Notes under the pieces: generated by a model | Seen by the model: only the letters and a program-made list of their open reading frames with translations | What the model was told of the DNA's origin: nothing | Database searches by the model: none | Assembly: GCA_012034805.1 (NCBI GenBank) | Contig: JAAUOP010000021.1 | Location: forward strand, 1-48,831 | Reading direction: 5' to 3' | Origin: Synechococcales cyanobacterium CRU_2_2 | GTDB taxonomy: Bacteria; Cyanobacteriota; Cyanobacteriia; PCC-9006; JAAUQQ01 | Length of the DNA: 48,831 bases | Program-made: the position numbers and the translations under genes | Shown here: positions 37,018 through 45,256 of the stretch, piece by piece | Numbering within the stretch: the first letter of the stretch is position 1 | Layout: every line of letters starts with the position of its first letter

Positions 37018-37062
37018 GAGTTTTGGATGCATGAGTTTTGGATGCATGAGTTTTGGATGCAT
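37018..37062. repeat. 15-base tandem repeat, three perfect copies
   Basis: GAGTTTTGGATGCAT at 37018, 37033 and 37048. It begins eight bases after the antitoxin stop codon, where a toxin gene would normally start. Confidence 0.95.
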
Positions 37063-39178
37063 CTACGGGACAACCTGCGCCGGAGCCGCCTCCAATGCTG
37101 CCAAAGCCGACAAAGCCGACTCAATCAGCTTCCTAAAATGAGGTTCTCGCACATCCACCGTTCTCGCCTCAGTGCGATTTGGCCCCAACAAACCCACCGT
37201 TTGACCCTGTTGCACCGCCAAGACATGGCCCCGGTCATTGCGAATCCGCAACTCCTGCCCCTCCGTCTTGGGCTCAAGAATGCAAGTGTAGTGGCGATCG
37301 CCACCCAAAACATGGCTTTCTGCCCAACCGGTTTAGGCCGTAGGGACAAACCGTGTTCGTCCTCCGGCTGACGAGAAGATAACGGCGGCGGGAAAGGGGA
37401 ACGCATCACCTGAGCCTTGAGGGCTTGGCGCTCGACGATCGCCTGCTGCGCAACCCGCATTCCGATGATTTCCAGTTGCAGAGACACCTTGTCTTTCCAG
37501 CAGTTTTCCTTCAACTTATAGGCAATATCGACGCGATCGGGCAGGGGCAGATAGTCACGCCAGCGCCAGCGATCGCATCGACTTTGTGTAACTCACCCTC
37601 CACATCCGCCTGCCCGATGGACAGCTTGGCATGGCCACCACCACCCACCAAGCGCTGGTCAAGGATGCGAACATCTTCGCTCCAAAAGATGGGCTCGGGG
37701 TTGCCGATGCCCCAGGGGTTAAGATCGTCGATTTGTTGATACAATTCAAGTGTCAGCTCAGCTAAATTCGCCCTAGCGTCCAAATTGACCAAGGGCTTCA
37801 AATGCTCCGGCTTGAGCGTCTGGCAGCCGAAGGCCTGGAGCTTTTGCTGGAAGGCTTCAAAGTTTTCGAGGCTGAGGGTGAACCCGCCTGCTGCCTTGTG
37901 GCCACCATATTTGTCGAGGCAACTGTCGCAGGCCTTAAGTGCATCAAAAACATTGAATTCTGCGATACCTCGGGCGGATCCTCGGATGGTATCGTGGCCT
38001 TCATAGGTGGAAATGAACACGGGCATGCCGTAGCGTTCGACGAGACGGGAGGCGACGATGCCGATGACGCCATGGTGCCAATTTTCTTGTAAAAGCAACA
38101 AGACACGAGTGCGGTGCGGGTTGAGGTCGCTTTGTTCGCAGATGGCGATCGCCTCCTGCTCAATCTGCTCGCACAGCCCCCGCCGTTCTTGGTTGGTCAG
38201 TTCGGCTTCTTCTGCCTTTTGCCGCGCAACCTCGATGTCATCCGTCGTCAGCAAATCGATGATCACCCGAGGATCACCAATGCGTCCAATGGCATTGATC
38301 CGGGGGCCGAGGCGAAAGCCGATGTCCTCGGGTTTGAGGGTGTGGTTGGCCGTGTTGACACCGGAGCTTTGGATGAGTGCCTGGATGCCGGGGATGCGGG
38401 AGTGGGGCAAGGTCGCGAGGCCCTGGCGCAACCAGCGGCGGTTGACGCCTACTAGGGAGGCCATATCGGCGATGGTGCCGAGGGTATACAACTCGAGCAG
38501 GGGCGCAAGAAATTCATCCAGTCGCCCCAGTTGCTGGGCCAAAGACACCGCCAGAATGTAGGCGACCCCAACCCCTGCCATACCCGCATAGCCCGAGTCC
38601 GGTGGGATGAGCTTGGGGTTGAGAATGGCATGGGCCGGGGGCAGTTCGTCGGGCAACTCGTGGTGGTCGGTAATGATCACGGTGAGGCCGAGTTCGCGGG
38701 CGCGGGCAACGGGTTGGACGGCGGTGATACCGTTATCCACCGTCAGAATTAGGCGAACGCCGCCCGCATGGAAATCTTCAACGATGCGTTCATTAATGCC
38801 GTAGCCCTCGTGCATGCGGCTGGGGATGTCATAATCCACGTTGCCGCCCAGGTAGCGCAGCGCCCGTAGCAGCAGTGCCGTACTGGTCATGCCGTCGGCA
38901 TCGTAGTCACCACAAATAGCAATTTTGTGATGTTGGATCAGGGCTTGTGCGAGCAACTCAACACATTCTGCCAAGGCCGGAAACTCCTCAAGGGCATTGG
39001 GCAGGGGTTGAAGCTCTGGGTTAAGAAAAATTTTGGCATCCTCTGGGGTGAGGATGTCGCGGTTGGCGAGAATGGTGGCCACCAGTGGCGATAGCCCGGT
39101 TGCTTGGGCAATCGCCGCCACCACCTCAGGTTGCTCAAGATAGGGTTGCCAACGTTGAACCGGCAGGGGCTGGGCCAT
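37063..39178 (-). CDS. recJ: Single-stranded-DNA exonuclease RecJ; two frameshifts near the 3' end
   Basis: 5'-3' exonuclease of recombination and mismatch repair. ATG 39178 (MAQPLPVQRW) begins the DHH-family phosphoesterase: ICGDYDADGMTSTALLLRAL near residue 85, LTVDNGITAV, the eponymous VIITDHHELPDELPPA, GVGVAYILA, and DHHA1 region KYGGHKAAGGFTLSLENFEA. The raw frame ends at 37511. Adding one base at a HIP1 octamer near 37570 restores AWRWRDYLPLPDRVDIAYKL and KENCWKDKVSLQLEIIGM. A second shift near 37300, again at a HIP1 octamer, leads to HYTCILEPKTEGQELRIRND and a tail ending at 37063. The part between carries a GTAGGGAC repeat (37340). Confidence 0.85.
37340..37370. repeat. GTAGGGAC-family element within recJ
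   Basis: GTAGGGACAAACC followed by a partly complementary GTTCGTCCTCC. It lies in the recJ C-terminal region, where it adds residues not expected in the family. It matches the ends of elements near 33701 and 42211. Confidence 0.6.
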
Positions 39179-39194
39179 CAAAAAAACGCTCTGC

Positions 39195-39238
39195 AAGAAA
39201 ACTGCAAGAAAACTGCAAGAAAATTTTAAGAAAACTGG
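39195..39238. repeat. 11-base tandem repeat upstream of recJ
   Basis: Two perfect copies of AAGAAAACTGC, then two diverged units. It lies 16 bases before the recJ ATG on the minus strand, where the ribosome site would be. Confidence 0.85.
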
Positions 39239-39268
39239 ACTTTCTCAAGTTACCGCAGATTCCCGAAC

Positions 39269-39763
39269 CTAAAGCACCGCGAGGCTGCCATCGTCGCGTA
39301 AGTACACAGCGCGATCGCCCGGTGGCTCATACCCAGGACTGACTTCGATGCGCAAGAGATGGGGCTGGGGCTGGCTCAACTTGGCTTTGACCGGGAAGCC
39401 AAAGGAATCCCAAAACACGACGGAAGCATTGTCAACGGTACCGCCGCGCCGGGTGAGCAGGAAGCTGCGCGAGGGGGCGACGGGAATCGGGTCACTGCCT
39501 GCGACTTCTTCGAGCAAGAGCAAGCTGGGGGTGTTGTTGATAACTTCGACTTTGACCCAGGAACCGGGAACAAAACGCACGGGCTTGGGGCCGCAGCGGG
39601 AGGCGCAGGTTCCGGCTTGGGCTGCGGGGGCGATCGCAGCCTCCAAGGGTACGCACAACACCCCTACAGACAAGCCGAGATACAGCCCGAGAAAAAGTCT
39701 GGGGCCAGTTTTCGGGCCAGTCTTTGGGCCAGTTTTCGCCCCGGTATCAGCAAACTGACGCAT
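39269..39763 (-). CDS. Exported protein of unknown function
   Basis: 164 residues. The N-terminus carries a Thr-Gly-Pro-Lys repeat (from 12-base tandem units) and then a signal peptide: LFLGLYLGLSVGVLCVPLEA with cleavage probably after APAAQA. The mature ~115 residues include a CASRC motif near the start and a beta-rich fold (GSWVKVEVINNTPSLLLLEE). No catalytic motif is visible. It follows the DUF3370 gene on the same strand with an 85-base gap; both are exported, so a shared envelope role is possible. Conserved cyanobacterial periplasmic protein by style; not named. Confidence 0.7.
   Translation of the reverse strand: MRQFADTGAKTGPKTGPKTGPRLFLGLYLGLSVGVLCVPLEAAIAPAAQAGTCASRCGPKPVRFVPGSWVKVEVINNTPSLLLLEEVAGSDPIPVAPSRSFLLTRRGGTVDNASVVFWDSFGFPVKAKLSQPQPHLLRIEVSPGYEPPGDRAVYLRDDGSLAVL
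39702..39737. repeat. 12-base in-frame tandem repeat
   Basis: GGGCCAGTTTTC, GGGCCAGTCTTT, GGGCCAGTTTTC. On the minus strand they encode Lys-Thr-Gly-Pro repeats before the signal peptide of the exported protein. Confidence 0.9.
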
Positions 39764-39848
39764 ATTGAGGATCCATCTGTGGTTGAGAAGAGCCTAGGCC
39801 AGAATAGCGTGTCGCTGCAAAAGAATGTCGGTTTGCATGGCTGCTTTC

Positions 39849-41254
39849 CTAGGATTGATTGCGCACCGTCAGCACCTGGGGCGGCGTCGCATCCGGTGGA
39901 TAGAGAAAATCCACGCGCACCAGCCGATGTTCTCCCGGTTCCAATCTCAGCTCCACCAACGGATCGCCCTGCTGACCGCGCTTGTGCACCAGATGGACAT
40001 AGCGAGTCCGGGGCAACTTTTGGTCATCGACATAGCGAATTCGCACGGTGCCTCGAAAGAAATTTTGCGTCGGCAGCGGATCGAAAAAACGCAGGCCATC
40101 CTTGGACAAGGCGTCTTCCTTGATGGGTGTTTCTAGGGCGATCGCAACCGTTTGGGGCTCCCCCGTATCGTTGATCAGTGGCAAGGACAGATCGTATGCA
40201 ATGCCGTAGTTGCCGTGGGCTTGGTAGGCCGTGTCTGGGTAGCGGCGCAGCATCTCGGCAGATTGGTTTTGGCCCGTGCCCAAGCGCCCTTTGTGCAGCG
40301 TACTGAGGCCGTAGGAAAATGCAGTCCCGGCGGTCGGAATGGCCAAGTGATTGCTCTGGGGATCCGTCAACGTCGTTTTCCATTGGGAACCTCTGGCCAC
40401 ACCGGCCACCCGGCTATAAATTACGGCATCGGGGGAGTCGAGGGGGGTGGGGACGCGATCGCGAGGGCTCGACAATGCACCGGTTTCGAGCAGCGATCGC
40501 CATTCCTCCAGCGTCGGAGCTCGCTCCCCTGCGATCGCCTCACCGCCTTCGGGCATCACCAGACTGGCCACCGGTTTGCAAACATCCCCAGACTCGCGAG
40601 CTGCACCGGCCCATCACTGCGCAAACGCATCAGGGTTGAGCGGCCATTAATCGGCGGGGTTAGCGATCGCACCGGAATCGGCACATTCAACACCATCGCC
40701 ATTTCCCCCGCTGGAATCGTCAATCGCTCTGGCAGGTTTTCCTGCCGTCGCCCGCGCAAAATATCACTCGTGGCCCGACTGCCCGGCCCAGCAAATACAT
40801 CACCATCCGGATTTTCGACCAGAGACGGCAAATCGATAAACGGCGCGTCGGGTTGACTCAAGTAGCTCGCCCCCTGGAGCAGATCAATCGTCACCGGCAC
40901 TTTGCTAGGATTGTATGCAATGACACCCAAGTAAAGCGTGCGCAAATCCTCCGGCGGATCGGCCTTGGCAATGTGGTGGGCAAATAGGTCAAACCGACCG
41001 TTAAAGACAAAATCTAGATGAGCAGCAGAGGTTGCTTTGCCCTGGGGTGAAAGCGTTGAAAGCAAGATGCCTTCAGCCTTGACCAGTTCTGGGCTGTTGC
41101 TGTTAAACACCGGGATATTGTCAAGACTGCCGGAGAGCGATCGCACTGACTGAGGCCTGACAACTTCCTGGGATTGAGCCGTTTGGGCAAGGTGCATGAC
41201 CGGTCGGCTCCGTGGGGAAGAGACAAGCTCAGGTGAAATTAAAAACCAGAACAT
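39849..41254 (-). CDS. DUF3370 family exported protein; frameshifted near 40576
   Basis: About 468 residues when repaired, the usual length of DUF3370, a family confined largely to cyanobacteria and of unknown function. The N-terminus (MFWFLISPELVSSPRS) is only weakly signal-like. The first part includes SLDNIPVFNSNSPELVKAEG, HLDFVFNGRFDLFAHHIAKA and FIDLPSLVENPDGDVFAGPG. The raw frame stops after GMFANRW; one more A in GCAAACCGG gives FAKPVASLVMPEGGEA and joins the second part, which ends near VLTVRNQS. ATG 41254 is preferred to a TTG at 41260. It lies upstream of another exported protein on the same strand. Confidence 0.85.
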
Positions 41255-41355
41255 AAGCAAGATTGATTATTTTGTTGTAGAAGCTAACGGATTTCAGGCG
41301 CGAGGTGAGAGAAAAGAAATAAGGAATGAGGATTAAATTAGACCGCATTTTGCAG

Positions 41356-41390
41356 CGTAGGTTGGGTTGAAGCATGAAACCCAACCTACG
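41356..41390. repeat. Cyanobacterial palindromic repeat (GTAGGTTGGGTT)
   Basis: Perfect 13-base inverted repeat CGTAGGTTGGGTT (41356-41368) and AACCCAACCTACG (41378-41390), nine-base loop. I know this motif as a widely dispersed element in cyanobacterial genomes. It lies in the 268-base spacer between DUF3370 and the response regulator, and could form an RNA hairpin. Confidence 0.9.
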
Positions 41391-41528
41391 GTGGAGCGAT
41401 CGCGGTGTGGTTAAACTCTCATTCCCAAACGGATGCAAGACCTTGAAGCATCGCCTTGACTCATGGCCTTGAACCGTTTTTTAGATTCTGAGTTTAGATT
41501 CTGACGTTTTCGCTGCCGCCAGCCCCTC

Positions 41529-42157
41529 ATGACACAAGCCATCCGCATTCTTCTCATTGACGATCAAACAACAATTCGGCAAGCACTTCAAATGCTGCTC
41601 GAGCGCGAACCCGGCTTTGAAATCGTGGGGGGGCTCCGGATGGGGAATCTGGCCTCAAAGCCATCGAAGAACTCGGCCCCGACGTGGTTCTTGTCGATAT
41701 CGAAATGCCCGGCATTGACGGAATCGAAACCGCAAAAATCATTCACCAACGCTATGGCTCCCAGGTTCAAGTCTTGATTCTCACCGGCCAGGATGACCAG
41801 AGCTGCCTCCAGCGAGCCCTCCAGGCCGGAGCCAAAGGGTATCTGCTCAAAACCACCCCCGCCGACGATCTGATCTACGCTATTCGTGCCGTCAAGAAGG
41901 GCTACAGCCAAGTCAGTCCCGGCTTAATCGAGAAAATGATGGCGAGTCCCGCCGTTGCGCCCCTAACGGCCACGGCCAAACACACACCAGAGGCCCAGCG
42001 CCAACAACGGCTGCGTAAGTTGTTGCAGTGCATGGCTACCTTGCAAGAGATTCACAGCCGAGGCAAATCGCTTCAGTCTCGGATCACCCCCTTACTTCAG
42101 CGAGGTCAGACGCTCCAGCGCCGCCTAGAATCCAATGAGTTCTGTCGAGGCATCTAG
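41529..42157 (+). CDS. Response regulator receiver protein with coiled-coil tail; frameshifted
   Basis: Stand-alone receiver (~209 residues repaired). Key residues: Asp11-Asp12 in ILLIDDQTTIRQALQ, the phospho-acceptor Asp in VVLVDIEMPGIDG, Thr in VLILTGQDDQS and Lys in GYLLKTTPADD. After the receiver, residues ~135-209 form a helical, probably coiled-coil segment (RKLLQCMATLQEIHSRGKSL) instead of the HTH found in NarL-type regulators, so it probably acts through protein contacts. The raw frame breaks in a G7 run at 41627-41633; one added G gives VGGAPDGESGLKAIEELGP. It precedes a membrane coiled-coil protein on the same strand. Confidence 0.85.
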
Positions 42158-42478
42158 GTCGGAGGCCACAGATTGGACGAACGGGGGTTGTCCCAGCCTG
42201 CTCGATCGCGGTAGGGACAAAGCTAGAAACAAAGCTAGAAACAAAGCTAGAAACAAACCGTAATCATCCAGCCTTGCCCCATCGCCAAACAAAACCACAA
42301 AACCAACGACAGAAGTAACAAAAGTGACTCTTTTGATGGATAGTTTTGCCTGTAAGAAGAGGAACAAAGTGCATGGCAAAGCAACATCAGAAAATCCAAT
42401 AAACTGGTTTTAATTCGTCTGATATTTCAGCTTCAAGGTCGGGAATATTGAAGAATAGGAGCACCGCAAGGAAGCACT
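42158..42478. other. Intergenic region with tandem repeat and REP-like core
   Basis: Holds a GTAGGGAC core (42211-42218) running into three perfect copies of AAAGCTAGAAAC (42219-42254) and then AAACCGT. The repeat seems to have grown inside a GTAGGGACAAACCGT-type element. The final 60 bases carry TAGGAG and AAGGAA near the next gene's start. No gene seen. Confidence 0.7.
42219..42254. repeat. 12-base tandem repeat, three perfect copies
   Basis: AAAGCTAGAAAC at 42219, 42231 and 42243, embedded in a GTAGGGAC-family element. Confidence 0.95.
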
Positions 42479-43207
42479 ATGGCAACACAAACACCGATCG
42501 AAGATATTGAAAGAATTGAGCAAAAACTGGTTGGCTTTAGTCAGCAAATTGCCCAATCCAGTAGCGTATTGGATAACCTTAGCGCAATTCAGTTACAGTT
42601 CGAAGATTTAGCTCAGACCTATGAGTCTTTTAAAACTCACAATGGTAAGCTCAAGCAGAAAACTCAAAGCCTTGAGGTCTTTAAGACCGATGCAGAGCAG
42701 CGCATTGATGACATCGAAAAAGCCCTAAAAAGCATTCAAACCTCTTTTGGCAACCTGCAAAAAGACTGGGAAAATCCGCGTGAGGCCGTCGAGATTTATC
42801 TCGACAACATGGAAACACGACTCCGCACAGAGTTGCGGGGTGCCCTCAGCCAACTCGATCAATCTGGCCTGAGCTCGGCTCACATTGACAAGCTCGAAAA
42901 ACTCGACACCCAAGTCCGGGCCCTGCGCACTTCCGTTCGCAATGCCGAGCGTCGTGGCCGAATTTTGCAAAACTGGCTTGTGGTCACCAGTATCGTGGCT
43001 TTGATGGGCTTGGGTATGCAATTATTCACACCGTTTATGACAGCAAAGAAAACGGAGAGCAAACCCGCCGCCAAACCGACCAGCACCGAAGCTCCGACTG
43101 CTGCGACCCCAGGTCTGACACCCGGTGGGCCAGATAGGGCAACGCCTCCAGAAGCGGGTGACGGGACAGCGCCCCAGGGCGATTTTAGTAATACGATTGG
43201 CCAGTAG
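42479..43207 (+). CDS. Membrane-anchored coiled-coil protein
   Basis: 242 residues. Residues ~10-95 and ~115-165 are heptad-rich (IERIEQKLVGFSQQIAQSSS; DKLEKLDTQVRALRTSVRNA), followed by one transmembrane helix (NWLVVTSIVALMGLGMQLF, ~170-190) and a Pro/Thr/Ala-rich C-terminal tail that is probably extracytoplasmic. AAGGAA lies seven bases before the ATG. I do not recognise a family. It follows the response regulator that ends in a coiled-coil helix, so the two may interact, but a 321-base spacer separates them. Confidence 0.72.
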   Translation: MATQTPIEDIERIEQKLVGFSQQIAQSSSVLDNLSAIQLQFEDLAQTYESFKTHNGKLKQKTQSLEVFKTDAEQRIDDIEKALKSIQTSFGNLQKDWENPREAVEIYLDNMETRLRTELRGALSQLDQSGLSSAHIDKLEKLDTQVRALRTSVRNAERRGRILQNWLVVTSIVALMGLGMQLFTPFMTAKKTESKPAAKPTSTEAPTAATPGLTPGGPDRATPPEAGDGTAPQGDFSNTIGQ

Positions 43208-43261
43208 CTCCAGTAGCTTACGATTGGCCAGTAACCTCAGGTGAAATGCCCATCGCGCCCC

Positions 43262-43615
43262 ATGAACGTTCCCCAAGCCATTGTTCAAGTTTCCGTCCGA
43301 GAATTTGCCCAACGTGCTGCGGAGGTTTCTGCAGATGCGCTACAGCTTATTGACGTCCGTGAGCCGCAGGAGGCGGCGATCGCCTCTCTCCCCGGCTTTA
43401 CCCTAGTCCCCTTGAGCCAGTCCGAGCAGTGGGTAGAGACCCTTCCGGCCCAGCTCAACGCCCACCAAGAAACCTATGTGCTCTGCCACCATGGGATGCG
43501 ATCGGCCCAAATGTGTCAATGGCTCATGGCCCAGGGATTTACCAACGTCAAGAATATTCAAGGCGGCATTGATGCCTATGCGATTGACGTCGATAGGTCG
43601 GTGCCCCGTTACTAA
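43262..43615 (+). CDS. Rhodanese-like domain protein
   Basis: 117-residue single-domain rhodanese, transferring sulfane sulfur in the cytoplasm. Start of the domain QVSVREFAQRAA, the CH2A motif LQLIDVREPQEAAIASLPGF, and the active-site loop VLCHHGMRSAQM with Cys75. The C-terminal NVKNIQGGIDAYAIDVD is the usual ending. ATG 43262 is chosen; a frame upstream to 43241 adds seven residues. Its spacer from the membrane protein contains a duplicated TACGATTGGCCAGTA. Confidence 0.92.
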   Translation: MNVPQAIVQVSVREFAQRAAEVSADALQLIDVREPQEAAIASLPGFTLVPLSQSEQWVETLPAQLNAHQETYVLCHHGMRSAQMCQWLMAQGFTNVKNIQGGIDAYAIDVDRSVPRY

Positions 43616-43747
43616 TCCTCTGACCAACTCCCTTCAACATCACCTCTTCGCCCGCGATCCCGGTCGCATCTGCTATGTTTAGAGTCACAGGGGAGCGGCC
43701 GCTAAGCACGCTGTACTGACCGCCCCACCCGTGAGACCGCCGTACCC

Positions 43748-43777
43748 GTGACCGCCGTACTCGTGACCGCCGCACTC
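43748..43777. repeat. 15-base tandem repeat directly before hrcA
   Basis: GTGACCGCCGTACTC then GTGACCGCCGCACTC, preceded by a diverged unit from 43731. It abuts the hrcA ATG at 43778 and adds in-frame GTG codons, so it could mislead start prediction or alter translation. Confidence 0.9.
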
Positions 43778-44920
43778 ATGACTAGTTTTGCTGAGTTAAC
43801 CCAGCGGCAACAGCAGATCCTCCAAGCCACCATTCGGCGCTATATCATAACCGCTGAACCCGTGGGTTCCAAGGCTCTGGCCATCGACTGTAATCTCCAG
43901 GTAAGCCCAGCGACCGTTCGTAATGCAATGGGCTCGCTTGAGCGTGCCGGCTTGCTTTACCAACCTCACCCTTCCGCAGGCCGTGTGCCGTCTGATTACG
44001 GATATCGCACCTACGTCGATCAGCTGATTACCCCCTCCGAGGCCCAGTCCCGTCGCGTCGAGCAGGAGCTTTCTGGTCGGTTGCGAGCCGTCGAAGATTG
44101 GAGCATTGAAGCAGTACTGCGGGGTGCGGCCCAGGTTCTTTCGAGCATTAGTGGCTACATTACATTGGTGACGCTACCTAGGCCAAGTACGGCACGTTTG
44201 CACCATGTACAGCTGGTGCAAGTCGAGCCCGGTCGGGCCATGCTGATTGTGGTGACCGATAGCTACCACACCCACTCGGGCGTTTTTGGCATTCCCCAGC
44301 TTTCGAATTCTCAGCTTTCGAATTCTCAGCTTTCGGATTCTCAGCTTTCGGATTCGATCGGTTCGGATTCGATCGGTGACGAGGAAGCGAGGCAAACTCA
44401 GCGGGAGCTGGAACTGCTGTCCAATTTTCTGAACCACCACCTGCGTAATCGCACCTTAACCGATCTGAGCCAGCTGGACTGGCGCGAGCTGGGCCAAGAA
44501 TTCGATCGCTACAGCAGCAAGATCTGCTCGATTTTGCTGGCCCTTAGCGAGAGCTACAAGGTGCCTCACCTGACTCAAATTCTCATCAGCGGCGTCTCAG
44601 AAATCCTGCGTCAGCCGGAGTTTAATCAGCTACAACAGTTTCAAACACTCATTCATTTGCTCGAAGATGAGCAAGAGCTGGTTTGGCCCCTAATTTTTGC
44701 CGATCCGGAGACAAACAACTCGGCTCGGGTGATGATCAAAATTGGTTCCGAAAACCCCTTGGTACCGATGCAGGCTTGTACGTTGATTTCTGCCTCTTAC
44801 CGTAAGGGGAATGAGGCTGTGGGGAGCGTCGGGATGCTGGGGCCAACGCGCATGGCCTACGAGAATTCGATCGCAGCTGTCGAAGCCACTGCAGACTATA
44901 TTTCAGAGAGACTTCGCTAA
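43778..44920 (+). CDS. hrcA: Heat-inducible transcription repressor HrcA
   Basis: Repressor of groESL/dnaK heat-shock genes that binds the CIRCE inverted repeat. The 380-residue product starts MTSFAELTQRQQQILQATIR, with the winged-helix DNA-binding region (LQVSPATVRNAMGSLERAGL, HPSAGRVPSDYGYRTYVDQL). The central dimer domain and the ending SVGMLGPTRMAYENSIAAVE with ISERLR are typical. Residues ~174-200 (QLSNSQLSNSQLSDS) are an insertion of 15-base tandem repeats in a loop of the central domain. No CIRCE element is seen in the window, so its targets lie elsewhere. Confidence 0.95.
   Translation: MTSFAELTQRQQQILQATIRRYIITAEPVGSKALAIDCNLQVSPATVRNAMGSLERAGLLYQPHPSAGRVPSDYGYRTYVDQLITPSEAQSRRVEQELSGRLRAVEDWSIEAVLRGAAQVLSSISGYITLVTLPRPSTARLHHVQLVQVEPGRAMLIVVTDSYHTHSGVFGIPQLSNSQLSNSQLSDSQLSDSIGSDSIGDEEARQTQRELELLSNFLNHHLRNRTLTDLSQLDWRELGQEFDRYSSKICSILLALSESYKVPHLTQILISGVSEILRQPEFNQLQQFQTLIHLLEDEQELVWPLIFADPETNNSARVMIKIGSENPLVPMQACTLISASYRKGNEAVGSVGMLGPTRMAYENSIAAVEATADYISERLR
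44297..44376. repeat. In-frame 15-base repeats within hrcA
   Basis: CAGCTTTCGAATTCT twice, CAGCTTTCGGATTCT once, then two copies of TTCGGATTCGATCGG. Two nested arrays encode Gln-Leu-Ser-Asn/Asp-Ser and Ser-Asp-Ser-Ile-Gly. Confidence 0.95.
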
Positions 44921-45256
44921 CCTGTCAGGCGCTAGCATTCCAGACGCTAGCGTCTCAAGCACCCAGGCCTCTATCAAGACTTGTCGAGACTGGGAACTTT
45001 CGCCCCGTTGAGGCAGTCTCCTGATGACATCAGGGGCCTTTGCAATCAGGGTTCATACCATGGAATTCTTGCATGAAACGAAACAGACCCCTCATCCCCC
45101 AGCCCCTTGCTCCCAAAAGGGGAGAAGGGGAGCCGGATTCAAAATCCCTCTCCCCCGGTGGGAGAGGGATTTAGGGTGAGGATCTCAATTCGTGCAAGAG
45201 GTCTAATCAGGGTCTATGCAAACGGTTCATTAGCCTGACGATTTTGGTGCTGTGTG
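44921..45256. other. Intergenic region with hrcA 3' end and dispersed repeat
   Basis: Contains a 14-base palindrome AGACGCTAGCGTCT (44942-44955), a weak hairpin near 45012-45042 that may terminate hrcA, and a dispersed repeat at 45089-45205. No gene seen. Confidence 0.6.
45089..45205. repeat. Dispersed cyanobacterial repeat (CCCTCATCCCCCAGCCCC type)
   Basis: Begins CCCCTCATCCCCCAGCCCC and continues with an imperfect palindrome made of AAAAGGGGAGAAGGGG and CCCTCTCCC / GGGAGAGGG arms, ending TTTAGGGTGAGG. I recognise this as a very common interspersed element of cyanobacterial genomes; it can fold into a long hairpin. Confidence 0.85.
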
